Assembly: GCF_030269925.1 (NCBI RefSeq)
Contig: NC_085118.1
Location: 15,683,001 to 15,747,000 of the forward strand
Length of the DNA: 64,000 nucleotides
DNA from: Bombyx mori
Lineage: Eukaryota > Arthropoda > Insecta > Lepidoptera > Bombycidae
Direction of reading: 5' to 3'
Shown here: piece after piece, positions 23,744-35,821 of the stretch
Numbering within the stretch: the stretch's first letter is position 1
Layout of the letters: the number at the start of each line of letters is the position of its first letter
Notes under the pieces: generated by a model
Told to the model about the DNA's origin: nothing
Seen by the model: the letters and a program-made list of their open reading frames with translations, nothing else
Database searches by the model: none
Program-made: the position numbers and the translations under genes

Positions 23744-23747
23744 TAGA
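23744..23747. repeat. Target-site duplication of the LTR element, left
   Basis: TAGA immediately before the TGTGGGATG LTR start; repeated at 25666-25669. Confidence 0.75.
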
Positions 23748-23991
23748 TGTGGGATGCAGCCTTCAGACAATTAATAAAAGTTTCGCGTTTACTACTTCCA
23801 CGTTTTATTTCAATACTATTCATATAAATTTTAATCGTTCCGTCGTGCTCGTGCTTCGTTCGTCGTCGTTCATCCATCTGTCATTCTGTCATCTCACACG
23901 TCATCCCCTTCCATTCTCGATATACCACTGCGTTCACAAACATCAACTTGCATCCATCATATCATGCGTTCAATAAAACATCATTCCCACA
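23748..23991 (-). repeat. 3' LTR (244 bp)
   Basis: TGTGGGATGCAGCCTTCAG to AACATCATTCCCACA on the plus strand. On the element's strand a GAAATAAAACG block may be the polyadenylation signal. The purine tract expected next to it is weak (AGGACGGCCGAA on the minus strand). Confidence 0.93.
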
Positions 23992-24312
23992 TTCGGCCGT
24001 CCTGCACGTAAGTCTGTCCTCAGAGTTACCTTTTTATAACACTAACATCTTACAACATAGAGAAAGTTATACAAAAAGTTATAAATCATTCTTAAACAAA
24101 ACAATTAACAACTATTACATTAACATCATATGACTAAAGACTGAACATATTACAACAAACTAACTTAAAAAAACATAACTCATCTTATGATAAAAGGATA
24201 TTAGAACATCGTATGCTAATAAATGTAACATAATAGAACTATAAGTAGGGTTAACAATATAATTCACTCATCCTTTCATACTACCAATCTTGAACTCATC
24301 CTTTCTGTTTAT

Positions 24313-25257
24313 TCAGTCACTTAAGTAATCAGGCCACTTTTTCATAAAATCAGCAGATGTAGTAGTCTTGTTAGGGCCTTCAACTTGTGCGTCAGCCTTC
24401 TCAACATTGTATCTATTCTTTCTTTTGACCTTTACTATTCGATATGGTCCCAAAAACTTTGGTTTCAGTTTCATTCCTGTACCAAACTGAGTCCTTTTCA
24501 CAGCTACTAAGTCGCCTTCCTTGTATATAGTACATTCTTTCATTTTCTTGTTGTAATTTCTTCTATTTTCTTCTTGGACTTTAAATATTTGTTTCTTCGC
24601 TTCCTTCCTAAGTTCTTCTCTACTGTCAATGAAATTGTGTCTTTCTTCTTCCATCAAAAGGTCCAGTAATTGAATATCTTCTTTCCTCTTCATTTTTTCT
24701 TTCAAAATCTCGTATATTTTTAATTTCTCCTTTAATTCAGCGTACGTTGTGACTCCATATAGCATTATTTTATTTATTTCTTGATCTTGTATGCCATCTA
24801 CAACATATTTTATAGCCACGTAGTCCGCCATTTTGCCTCGGCGTCCAAGCTCTTTCATGGCAAACATGTAGTCAATGCATGATTCATTTGACTTTTTCTT
24901 TTTAGCACTCATCATTTCGTGAATAGTCTTGGCGTCTATGGTGTCAGGGAACTCCTTACTGATGGCTATCTTTAAAGTATCCCAGCATGGAAACGTTTTT
25001 TCAGAATTTAACCACAAAGCTGCCGTGCCGGTTAATGACCGTCGAGCCACTAATAACCGTTGCTTTGGTGTCCACTCGAATATGTCACCATTTTCCTCTA
25101 TATCTTGTATCCACTTTGTTACAGCATAAGTTTTGTCTTTGCCGTCAAACTTCCTGATGATATTCTCCGTTAAGTGAAACATTCCACCACGCGTTGGTCG
25201 ATCGAAAATACTGTCGTCGTCATCGAAGGACTGGCTTTTTGATCGTCGTCTTGCCAT
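24313..25257 (-). CDS. Gag N-terminus fused to integrase C-terminal domain
   Basis: This is an intact 314-codon ORF. Residues about 20-190 look like a retrotransposon Gag capsid region: KWIQDIEENGDIFEW, LTGTAALWLNSEKTFPCWD, KEFPDTIDAKTIHEMMSAKK and CIDYMFAMKELGRRG. Residues about 210-240 are a charged helix (REELRKEAKKQIFKVQEENR). Residues about 245-300 match the C-terminal part of gypsy-type integrases: YKEGDLVAVKRTQFG, LKPKFLGPYRIVKVKRKNRY, and a short acidic end. Everything between Gag and that domain in a normal element is gone, with the reading frame kept. The upstream leader on the minus strand holds the primer-binding site. The product could package RNA in trans or be merely tolerated. 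The Gag and integrase assignments rest on motif recognition. Confidence 0.75.
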   Translation of the reverse strand: MARRRSKSQSFDDDDSIFDRPTRGGMFHLTENIIRKFDGKDKTYAVTKWIQDIEENGDIFEWTPKQRLLVARRSLTGTAALWLNSEKTFPCWDTLKIAISKEFPDTIDAKTIHEMMSAKKKKSNESCIDYMFAMKELGRRGKMADYVAIKYVVDGIQDQEINKIMLYGVTTYAELKEKLKIYEILKEKMKRKEDIQLLDLLMEEERHNFIDSREELRKEAKKQIFKVQEENRRNYNKKMKECTIYKEGDLVAVKRTQFGTGMKLKPKFLGPYRIVKVKRKNRYNVEKADAQVEGPNKTTTSADFMKKWPDYLSD

Positions 25258-25397
25258 CCTCGTGTATCAATCTTTTGTGATCGTCGTACACAATGAAGAT
25301 TTAAATACGTCGTGTGTATATTCGTACAATTGACGCGTTGTTTGTTTCTCGTAATGGCGTCGAAACAATTATTATTACTTGCCTTTTCTTTTGGCCG

Positions 25398-25416
25398 ATC
25401 CCGGACGAAGCCCCCA
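25398..25416 (-). promoter_or_regulatory. Primer-binding site, tRNA-Pro type
   Basis: On the minus strand it reads TGGGGGCTTCGTCCGGGAT, 5 nt downstream of the 5' LTR. This is close to the known tRNA-Pro primer-binding motif of LTR elements, with one extra T. It fixes the element's orientation. Confidence 0.8.
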
Positions 25417-25421
25417 AAATG

Positions 25422-25665
25422 TGTGGGATGCAGCCTTCAGACAATTAATAAAAGTTTCGCGTTTACTACTTCCACGTTTTATTTCAATACTATTCATATA
25501 AATTTTAATCGTTCCGTCGTGCTCGTGCTTCGTTCGTCGTCGTTCATCCATCTGTCATTCTGTCATCTCACACGTCATCCCCTTCCATTCTCGATATACC
25601 ACTGCGTTCACAAACATCAACTTGCATCCATCATATCATGCGTTCAATAAAACATCATTCCCACA
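25422..25665 (-). repeat. 5' LTR (244 bp)
   Basis: Same length and, by eye, same sequence as 23748-23991. It is followed on the plus strand by the TAGA duplication. Confidence 0.93.
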
Positions 25666-25669
25666 TAGA
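25666..25669. repeat. Target-site duplication of the LTR element, right
   Basis: TAGA, matching 23744-23747. Confidence 0.75.
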
Positions 25670-26450
25670 TGTAGTGATTATATGAGTCGTCTATTATCAA
25701 AGGTGGCAATCTGTGCATTTGGACAAAAAAATGTTATTGATATGTCAATACAGATTGATTTGAATATAATCGTCTCCTTCAAAGAATACGGTTCAAAACC
25801 TGCATTAAATAAAGGTTAATACTTAACCTGTTATTTATCTAAGATGTCGTTCAGAAGAGTTTTGTGACTGCCAATGGAATACAAAGTCAATAATTCGTTT
25901 GTCTGATTTACCAATAATTGTCCAAAAGTCACATTGCCGGCTTTGATAATAGTCGACTCATATATAAGATAGCTTTCTCTGCAAATAAGGAACCTCAGCA
26001 GTGGGCAGCAAATTTTGAGAATGACTGGGCGGTTTGCTATGTATCTATTTCTGCCGCGAAATCTGGTTTGAATTGAAATTTATAAAGACCTCAAGCTTAA
26101 AGTCGGGAATTCAAGTGTTAGTCATTATGCCTTCAGTTAGCTGCGTGTTCAAAATCATTAAGAGATATTTGACAGATGCTTGAATCTCGCTTATTATATT
26201 TTCAAGATAAGCTTACATATATACAAGTTCCGAATAAAAACATTCGGACCGTCGGTCTACTGATCAATATCACCCGCTCGGAGGAAGATCTTCCCTATGT
26301 CGTATATCTCTCCACAGGTGTATTTATAACTTGACCCTGTCTAAATGACGGATTCATCGGAGAATGGGCTCTCTCTGAGAATCATACAATCGAACCGAAA
26401 AAGATTGGCGATGCTTTTTTGGCTGGCTTAAAATAAGCTCTATTGTAAGT
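25670..26450. other. Unassigned DNA
   Basis: No gene or repeat recognised apart from a faint TATTTCTGCCGCGAAATCTGG trace of tail A near 26044. Confidence 0.35.
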
Positions 26451-26620
26451 CAGCGCCGGTAAGTATCACCTTCTTGCCTATTTACTAAGTAATTGACTTC
26501 GATTTCACATCTCAGAGTATGTGGCGGTGTACACTTTGTGATATTCATAGGCTCCAGTGATCACTTCACATCAATTGGGCTAAGAGCTTATTTACCCAAT
26601 CTGTGCAAGATAAAAAAACA
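26451..26620 (+). repeat. Old, diverged tail-A copy
   Basis: GTCAGCGCCGGTAAGTATCACC, TTTCACATCTCAGAG-TATGTGGCGG, GGCTCCAGTGATCACTTCACA and GATAAAAAAA preserve the order of tail A blocks with many changes. Confidence 0.7.
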
Positions 26621-27329
26621 AGATAAACTAAGCGAACAAATTATTTCTGGTATTTATAAGAACATTATAAATTTAAAACTCGAATTTCAATCAACACAAA
26701 GTTGTAGTAAATATTATGTAGACTATTTAAATAAATGAAGTTGAAATAATTCGAACGTAACAAGGGGAGACACGCAAATAGACGGACATAACTGTAATTA
26801 TTATATCGTTAAACTATTTGTGCTTTCCGGTTGTATGAATTATTAAAATGGGCACCGGCCGGTATCGAATAGATGAGAGATTAATATTGACTCGGAGAGC
26901 CATAGTTGTAATTTGATGAAACCTGTAAAGGTAAGTGAATTCAATGGGAGTTTGTTCTGAGATATTGTTTGAGGTGTTCCTTTAATACCAACGCACCACT
27001 CATCATCACGGCCTCAATTGTAATCATGATTCTGATTTCGACTATCGAAACATACCGAATTCACTCAACTGTATAAAATAGTCAAAGGCAATGCTCTAAG
27101 GGATTTGGGTTTGATGGAGAGAAGAGCTTATCACGGCTTACCTAGAATTTAATAGCTAGCGGATCGTTTCGCGGCAGATACAAACAGAACTGCGATAAAA
27201 ACCCGTGTGGGCTCACAAATTCACCAGAAAGTATCAGCTGGTTATTGTCAAACCAGGCAGCACTCATGGCTGCTGGGGCCTTGTGTAGTCGAATCCCATA
27301 ACTGGCAAAAACACGTGCTTTTTGCTGTT

Positions 27330-27452
27330 TTAGGTAGACGAGTATACGGCTCAACTGATGGTTAGTGGTTACTGTCGCTCATAGACGTCAGCAATGCTAG
27401 GGCCAGAGCCAAGCTGCTGCCTACCTTTGAGTACTCTCTACACGCTCCGTGA
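27330..27452 (-). repeat. Tail-B (Bm1-type) repeat, diverged
   Basis: TAGGTAGACGAGTATACGGC, GTCGCTCATAGACGTCAGC, GCCAGAGCCAAGCTGCTGCC and GAGTACTCTC on the plus strand. Confidence 0.8.
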
Positions 27453-29595
27453 CGTACAAGCTCTTTTACCCAACGTCTAATATTCACTAATCATTAAATA
27501 TTTAAGCAATTATATTAGTATATAATATGTAGAATAGGCATCACAGCGCATAAAATAAAACTGCCACTGCTCTACAATTTTCTGTTATAATAATAATTAA
27601 AAATTAATTAACACTTTTATTACGCCTTGCTAATTTTTTAACCGTCTTCGCCATCTTCCTTTTCCTCTATCCTTCTGTCTGTCATTCTATATTCCTTTTC
27701 TTTCCGTTTTCATTTACTCAACACTCTTTTCATACGTTCCATTCTTACCAATCTTACTTATATATCAGTCTCTTTCGTTTCTTTAGGTGTAGGTACAGTA
27801 CAAAATTTAAATTTAACAAATACACGCATACGATATGAGTTCATAACCGCGTTTGATTTGATTGATCACACAAACCGTTATTTATATCGTAACATCAAAG
27901 TGACTCTTGATTGATTACCGTTCACGTATCTGATCTGATTACAGATTTGTGTGTTTTGATTTATCGATTTTTTTTTTAATTTCTCTGCTTGTGATTAAAA
28001 ATTACAGAAATATTTTAATTATCATAATATTGTGTTAAAACTTTTACATTTAATATTGGGATTACATTGATTCTGATTTAATGTCATCGACGCATCAGTT
28101 GTTTCAAATTTTACGTAGATTTTAATTTTACCTTAGCGGGAAACCTATTCAAAAAGAGATATAAATAAGATGTACTAAAATAAAAAACCATATAATTAGT
28201 TAGAGGTAAATAAATTCCCCCGATAGCAGATAACTACGAAATGGCTACGTCATTGCTACGAAGCTACGGTTCTACACGGCTTTGCTACGGTGTCAGCGCT
28301 ACGGTCTTACTAGGACTTAGCTTTTCTCTACTATCCTTTTATTTCATTTAAAAAAGGAGAGACAGCATGATTAACTAGGTACCCTATTTTAAAGTTTGGA
28401 GTCCGATTTGATGCTATGTAAATTTCAATTCTTCACTCAAGTGACGAATTGATTGATGAAGTGAAAGAAAAAATACCAAACAAGTAAGGTAAATAAAAAA
28501 AAATACGTATACAATTTTTACTTGTAGAAATAATGTTTATTGATTTTGTAATCTAGTCATGGTTTAGCTGAATAACCCTAGGATTTAGGTACTAATTATT
28601 TTTTATAGCAACTCATCAGGTATTAAGTTTTTATTCTGGCCCATAGACATACATACATATATATGCCCCCGCTCATCCATGGACCCACCAGCTTGACAGC
28701 TCCGCGAAAGAATTAAGCAAAATGGAGCATAATATAGTCTGGGCTGATAGTAACTACCACTAAAAATTGTGATCATATAAATACATATACATATGTTTGA
28801 ACGAATTTTTTAATGATAAAATAATAAAATATCTACTATAACACTGGACCCCTATAATCTCACTAACCAACGTCTGTTCGATTTTCATTCAATGGTTACT
28901 TCATAGAAATGACCAAAACACTCCCACATATATCTGTTTCTTTCACACTAGTGTAGTTTTAGATAGCCTCGTTTCTCTCTAGCGAATTGAAATGTATTTG
29001 GTGGTCAGTATACAGAACGTGCACGGAACGTGTGAAATTCCTATTAAACTTTTCAAATCTAAAAGCTGCTCGAGCAGATTTGTACTTTACTTTATTTGGC
29101 TGAAGGCGTTTTATTGCTCGCCAAGTGAAATTTGAATTAGCCACTGTTTTGTATGAAATTTGAAATACTTTATTTTGTATTTGTGAGTACATGTGTACTT
29201 GAATTATTTTATTTTATGACGAGTCTGTATTAGAAAATACAGAAGTAGATGTAGTAAGATGGTCGAAAAAATTTTTACTAAAAAAATAAAATTTATTGTT
29301 TCTAGCGATATTTTCTTGTATAATTTTATACATACATAAATATATAGCTTGAGATTTATATAGCTATTAACTTAGAGACACAAAATCGAGGTACTATATG
29401 TAGGAAAAGTAGATGCATAGATCGTAAGGTGTCCATGCGCTTATGCAGCCGCCTGTACATTGGATATGCTGTATTCCACCCAATATTCCATTATTTTCAA
29501 ACAAAAAAAACTAAAGCATCACTTTGTGGCATTAATAGACAAGATTCTCCTACAAATCCTTTCCCAGAGATTACGAAAAGATATAAAAAATTCAT
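27453..29595. other. Unassigned DNA with a CTACG-rich patch
   Basis: No gene. At about 28235-28310, CTACG occurs six times in about 80 bp (GGCTACG, TGCTACG, AGCTACGG, CGCTACGG). The rest is AT-rich. Confidence 0.4.
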
Positions 29596-29809
29596 TCACA
29601 GCCCACCTGGTGTTAAGTGGTTACCGGAGCCCAGAAACATCTACAACGTAAATTCCGCCACCCACCTTGAGATATGAGTTCTAAGGTCTCAGTATAGGTA
29701 CAACGGCTGCCCCACCCTTCAAACCGAAACGCATTATGGCTTCACGGCAGAAATAGGCAGGGCGGTGGTACCTACCCGTGCGGACTCACAAGAGGTCCTA
29801 CCACCGGTA
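29596..29809 (-). repeat. Tail-A repeat, minus orientation
   Basis: TCACAGCCCACCTGGTGTTAAG to GGACTCACAAGAGGTCCTAC-CACCGGTAA. The A-tail side is missing. Confidence 0.9.
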
Positions 29810-32800
29810 AATAAAAGTAAAGAACATACGCTCATTCTTTTTATAGATAAATAATAACATATCTTTGGATTAATTTGCTTAAGATATTGTATGCTTATTA
29901 TTCTCTTCATTTGTACTTCCCGTCTTTCGTAGTTACATCGACTGAAATCGGCTCAGTTGAAGTACTCTAGTATTTAGAGCGTGCGTATATATCGATTTAT
30001 ATATCTTTCTGTATATAATGAGAATGTAAATGCGATTAGAATTCTCCTATTAATGCTCTTTGCACACGGGCAATGTGTATACAAGCCTGTAATCATGAAG
30101 GGTGAGGTTCTATGACGTAAACCAAGCTTCTTTGAGCTATTCCGCAGTCATTGTAATACAGTGTGGCAATGATGTGTAATTTGTGGCTAGAATGTTATTA
30201 ACTCGGCTGGCTACTCTTCAAGGTTTGGTTTTAGGACATTAATGACGTCACTTTAAAGAGCCCGATGTTTTGAGACCATATCAAATCAAATCAAATCAAA
30301 TAATAAAAAAATCCGTCCTGAGAAGAATTGGCAAGAAACTCAGCGGTCATGTTTTTTTTTTTTTAATATTAGATAAAAAAAAATATAATAGATATTTTTT
30401 TAATATTCATTTTTACAATGAGTATTATAACGTAACAACTATTACAATATACTTTATGTGATTACTTACTATGTTAATGCCACTACTCTATCTACACTAA
30501 TCTTGAAAAATGATATCGAAGTCTTATATGTACTGTTTAACAGCTATCCCACTCTTCAAACTGAACTATATAACTGAGTTTGGCACAAACGAAAATCCCG
30601 TTCACATTCTTCAAGAGTTACAGAAACGCACCAAAATTTCTTTTGGGTCTCATCTCCAAGCACTTACACGACTCATGCGAGCGCTTGAAAATAAAGAGAA
30701 AGGATAAAGGAATGATACAAAAGATCTTCAAGGGTCGTAATATGGCGAAAAATACTGCCCAGTTCTTAAAGTAACATACTTGGCACCCCAATGTTCTTAA
30801 TAGTTAATTATAGCTATGTAGACCTGTTACTTTGTGTCAATTAATTACAAATAAAATGGCTCTTCATATTAAAGTAGTGAAATATAAACAGTGTTGATCT
30901 AAAAGAAGTGTTATTGGGCTCTAGATTAATAAATATTTTAAGGGTTTCATGACTCGCAAAGCTGCCATTATTCGAAATGTTTCACAAAGCTAATCTTGCC
31001 AAAGGAAATTTTCCGATAATCAATAACATTTTGTGGGTAGCGTATCATTCAAATGCCACATTAATTAATTAGGCGTTGCTCGTTGCTGCATCAATGTTTT
31101 AGGTTATAGAAAACATATGGTCTATTTTGCACACCTTTTAACAATCTGATTTGAAATTATTCATATTTACCGGGTTAAGATTTTCTGAATAGTATTTATA
31201 TACAGATGTAAGTCACAAAAAGAAAAGTGAGGAAATGTAACATTTAATGTTTATAAAATACTAGGTTTATTCAATATAATACTTCATGTAAAATTTGGAA
31301 TTTTGCTAACTGTACACCACATTCAAACTCCAGTGATTTACTGATATTCATTGTCGCTTCCAAAACTTCTAAGTTAAGATGACCAAAAACATAATCTGTA
31401 ATCGCAACGTCCCATCACTAACTTATTCTGCGCTTAAGTTCCTATAATTTCCTTTGGGATTAACCATGTTTTTGATGGCCACCAACTGTGTAACCCGCTC
31501 CCTGCTTGGGTCACTTAGACCCCAAAATTGAATTAGAACTAGGACATGATGTCGTAAATTGAAAATTATGACAATCAAAGGGATTCTACGAGTTCGACTT
31601 AATTAAGTTTGGGATTACTTATGTAACGTTTTTTTAGTCTTGTTTTAAGTAACATTTTAACTATAGATAAAAATTTAAGAAGCTTAATACAATTCTCTCG
31701 ATTGTTCGTCAAGAATTTTTTAGTACATTGACTTCTTAGCTGCTATCGATAAAAATGAGAGCAGTTAGATTTTTCTATTCTTAAACAGAATTGAATAATA
31801 CTTTAATTCACTATTTATATTACTATATATACAATTTATATTTTAATTTACTGTTTATAATAATAAAAGGGGAAAACGTGAATTTTTTTGATCGAGTTTT
31901 GGCTATTAAGCGCTAATACGTTTCATTTAGCTTTAAAGGACTAATACTAACAATTTTCACTAGCAATACAATTAAAAAGAGATCGAAAAAAGAAATCGTA
32001 AAACTCGAAGAGTGCGGCGTCATAATAATCACACGCAGCTCTGAATTATTGAACGAACTGTCAATCCAAACGTATCGGGGGCCAGAACAGGCAAAAACCG
32101 TATGAATACTTGATACCGCGACTCCGCCCGCCTTCGTTCACGTCATTTATTTTGACATTTCTGAAATAATGATATTAGGGCGCGCTGTTGGCACGTCAGG
32201 TCAATCCGACCCCATGCGGCGGTTTACGGTTTAAATTATTTACGTCGTAAACTGAAAATGATTGGAAATCGTTACGCTGTAAGGACGGACGCCGAGAAGT
32301 TGAACCCTAAAGGGTAATGTCATCGTGCCTATTTATATTTCAAAGGAATAATTTTTGTTTGATGTCTAGTTGGACGACCGTCCCATATATGTAGGTCAGT
32401 GTGTCAGATGTTTTTTTTTTAATTTTATCGAGTAACTTATACTTAAGTTCGGTAAAATTAAGCAGGAAATAATATACAGCTAATGGAATGCTAAGGTAAT
32501 GGAAATAAAACATTACTGTTTTTACTCATTGTTGTTTTGGATATACTAATCAGATTGCATAGGGTTTCATTACCGTATCGATTTATTATTACTACTAATC
32601 GATCTGTTCACATCTCTCTAGTTCGTATTGTGGTTTTTGCATCTATTGAGAACGACAAAGGAAAGATCTTCAAACGGAAGACGTGTTCATTTAAATAGCC
32701 GTAAGCTAGAGAGTGAGAGATTCCAGTTTCTGGCATATTACTTCATATTACCGATAGCTAGTGGCTAGATAGTTAGATATGGCTAGTGTACAGAATAAAT

Positions 32801-32855
32801 TAGACTAGATAAGAGACAAGATAAAAATATAAATATAGTAATAAAACATACTCAA
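29810..32855. other. Unassigned DNA
   Basis: Three kilobases with no recognised gene. A scrap at about 30316-30350 (GAGAAGAATTGGCAAGAAACT-CAGCGG) resembles the LINE 3' UTR motif seen at 16185-16215 in reverse. The 60-odd-codon ORFs at 30510-30774 have no domain. Confidence 0.4.
30280..30300. repeat. Short tandem repeat (ATCAA)4
   Basis: ATCAAATCAAATCAAATCAA run in otherwise unremarkable DNA. Confidence 0.8.
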
Positions 32856-33157
32856 GAAATACGTACTCAACAAATGTTCACGATTGATTTCCACGGTGAA
32901 GGAATAATATCGTGTAATAAAAATCAAACCCGCAAAATTATAATTTGCGTAATTACTGGTGGTAAAACCTCTTGTGAGTCCGCGCGGGTAGGTACCACCG
33001 CCCTGCCTATTCCTGCCGTGAAGCAGTAATGCGTTTCGGTCTGAAGGGTAGGGCAGCCGTTGTAACTATACTGAGATCTTAGAAGTTATATCTCAAGTTT
33101 GGTGGCGTATTTACGTTGTAGATAGACATCCAGTAACCACTTAACACCAGATGGGCG
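32856..33157 (+). mobile_element. SINE-A, 5'-truncated (no tRNA head)
   Basis: GAAATACGTACTCAACAAATG, TTCCACGGTGAAGGAATAATA, TTATAATTTGCGTAATTACTGG then a tail-A copy that breaks off at ACCAGATGGGC. The body region matches 35930-36020. Confidence 0.88.
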
Positions 33158-33417
33158 ACAATAATTTTTGTTGTCGAACAGGATCGAATGTCTTATTTAG
33201 AAACACGGTTCTATTTATCTCCATAAAATTTGCTTTATAACATTGCCTTCAATCAAATTGAGTATGCAATTTATTAAACTCGTTCAAAGCATTCCTTCGA
33301 GACAATAAATTAAGTACAAATTCATTAATTATTCAACGTGAATTCATAAACTTAATCGTGGTTGTTACAGTTCAGGCGGGAATTTTATATGGTACTTCGC
33401 TCGATATCTATCTTCTA

Positions 33418-33676
33418 TCTAATATATAAAAATGAATTGCTGTTCGTTAGTCTCGCTAAAACTCGAGAAGGGCTGGACCGATTTGGCTAATTTTGGTCTT
33501 GAATTATTTGTGGAAGTCCAGGGAAGGTTTAAAAGGTAAAAAAAATAAAAATGTTTTTCTTTTGATGTGTCCCCCTTCGGACGGATTACTTTTGTTTGTT
33601 TTAAGTTTATTTTATACAAAAGTTTAGGTCTTTTATTTATCGATTGAGGCACTAATAAGTATGCCGGGTCAGCTAG
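33418..33676 (+). mobile_element. Non-autonomous Helitron-like element, family 2
   Basis: TCTAATATATAAAAATGAATT, GCTGTTCGTTAGTCTCGC, CTGGACCGATTTGGC, AGGCACTAATAAGTATGCCG, ending GGGTCAGCTAG then T. It is the direct counterpart of 20896-21185. Confidence 0.8.
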
Positions 33677-34928
33677 TCAGCTTATAAGTCATGGATGTAT
33701 GCGGTTTAAAATAACAAACCTTGTTTATTGATTTCAATATCAAAAAAAAACAGTGATTCCAAGCTAAATATAAATAATTCTGATAAATATTGTTAATCCT
33801 AATAAGTTCCCGATAAATAATCAATGAAAACGATATTGAATTTATAAATAATGTACTGATATAGAAAAAGACTGTTTGCGATTTTGTGCATTGAAGATAG
33901 ATTAGTATACCGCATATTGCATTTGCATTAAATATTAACATAACAATATATGCACTGTAACAGCAGATTAGTTACCACGTGGTTTATTTCACGAAGTCTT
34001 CAGAAGCGCTTAATTTACATCCTCGCTAATTTCATCCTATAAAAGCTACTTTTAGGACATGACAAAAATAATCACAATTCCTTAAAAGAAACAATAAACT
34101 TGTTTCAAATTTATGTTCAAATAACTTTTGCTTGATGGTTGAAATTTCGATTTAAGTTTTTTTATTTGATATTTTTTAATAAATTCATTAATAAAGTTAT
34201 CGTGTTATCAATTTTTAAAATGTTTAAACGAGGGCATGTAAAACTTGTTCAGGAGTGCTCAATGCGCACGGTTAACTTGTAGCTATATATAAACGCGGTC
34301 TAAGATGAATACAAAATTACATTTTGATTTCTTACTCGATATAAAAACGACTTGTATAAAAGTATCAAAATAGGCTAACAATCTATTGAAATATGGACGA
34401 GACTAGACGTACACTTAGGTTTAATTTATTTATTATTCTTACTGTCACAATGTACATTCTATTATACTCTGTTCTTTTCTCTTATCAAAGCAAACGTAGG
34501 ATTGGATATCGGATGAGCTTGTCATTGCTGGCGACCAATTGTTGCGTAATCCCTTAGTCTTCTTACATACATACACATTCGTTATTTTCAATTATAAGCA
34601 ATGTCGTACAAACTAACAAACGTATCGGCTAGTTTTTATAAATAAAACTAATAACTAAGAAGTCCTGAACGGCGTGTGTTAGTAAATTAACTTTGTTCTT
34701 AACTTAAACTTAGATCTATTGTTGATAATATTGAAATATTATGTTACCTCCTCGATTTTCACTATCCGCCGGCTTCACTTGTATCGCTCGATTCATCTGG
34801 AAATAAGAACAGTTGATGTTAATGAATTATAATCACGTTGGAATAAACGTTCAGTATTTAAACGAGACGTAGAGATAAGGGATCTGTGGTTTGATTTTTT
34901 TTTGTTGCTTACTTCACATAATATACTT
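33677..34928. other. Unassigned AT-rich DNA
   Basis: No gene or recognised repeat. Confidence 0.4.
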
Positions 34929-34929
34929 A

Positions 34930-35222
34930 GTCTGGCCATAAATACTGTTACAATTAAAAAATAAACAGAATATTACATTTGAATTTGGAATCTGTCATTT
35001 TTATATGAATGCTCATTGAGTTTTCTCATTTTGGCGCCTATACATTGTACAATATTTTGCGATATTAAAATGGAATGGGGTGATAAAGAGAACCGAATCG
35101 CTGTGATTGCATTACACAAAGTAGGTATGGAGCCAAATGCAATTTTTCAAACTCTCCATACGCTTGGTATTAGTAAAATGTTTGTGTACCGGGCTATTAT
35201 AGGTATTTACAAAGACTATTAA
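34930..35222 (+). mobile_element. maT/mariner-type transposon, 5' fragment
   Basis: It starts TAGTCTGGCCATAAATACTG, the kind of inverted end I associate with Bombyx mariner/maT elements. From ATG 35070 it encodes KENRIAVIALHKVGMEP, FQTLHTLGISKMFVYRAI, the first helix-turn-helix of the transposase. The frame stops at 35220 and no catalytic domain or right end is visible, so only the left 290 bp remain. Confidence 0.75.
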
Positions 35223-35705
35223 GCTTCTATAATCACAGATTTCACCAAGACTACGCTTAGGTAGATAAAGTGTTCTTTGCGATTGATAAAAGCACTAGCT
35301 ATCGCGTCCACGCGTGACGGTAACCTCCTTCCATCAAGTACTTTTAATCAACTTCAAAAGCTGCCTATTAATAATAATTAATAGTATTAGTCGTTCTGAG
35401 TGTACAATTAAGCCTCTTTACATAAAAATACCACGTCGCTGAATGAAATACATTTGAAAAGCTGGTGTTAGAGTAAGACGGATATAGTGCTTCGGTGGGC
35501 GGGGTTAAAGCAATCAACTTTAGGTATCCGAAGAAATATTTTATTTATTTTGCACGCTCTCTGTTTGCTGTTTCGGAAAATGAAAGATATTGGTGCGATC
35601 GTAATGTAGGTTAGGACTTATGAATTATATTGGCATGGTTTCGCGAAGAATTTCAGGCTTCCAGCGAATCATTGAAATCGTTGGATATTGGATACATGGT
35701 TCGTT

Positions 35706-35816
35706 TTTTTTTTGTTTATTGTTTAGATGGGTGTACCAGCTTACGGCCCATCTGTTGTTAAGGGGTTACCCGAGCCTATAGAAATCAATGGCGTAAATTC
35801 CGCCAAGGTGTAGGAC
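35706..35816 (-). repeat. Older tail-A copy, 3' part, split by a SINE
   Basis: T10 run, TTAGATGGGTGTACCAGC, CAATGGCGTAAATTCCGCC-AAGGTG on the plus strand. It resumes at 36277-36403 after the inserted SINE. Confidence 0.85.
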
Positions 35817-35821
35817 ATGAA

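Larger units (their letters stand above)
23748..25665 (-). mobile_element. Young non-autonomous LTR retrotransposon (Ty3/gypsy-like)
   Basis: Two 244-bp direct repeats (23748-23991 and 25422-25665) start TGTGGGA and end TCCCACA. I found no difference between them by eye. A 4-bp TAGA duplication flanks the whole. The element lies on the minus strand: a primer-binding site sits just inside the right-hand (5') LTR, and a single 314-codon ORF follows. At 1918 bp it is far shorter than a full gypsy-type element, and protease, RT, RNase H and the integrase core are all missing. Confidence 0.92.

Noticed and set aside
23713..24133. Plus-strand ORFs over and next to the 3' LTR
   Set aside because: The same text appears at the other LTR because the LTRs are repeated, and the element's coding strand is minus.
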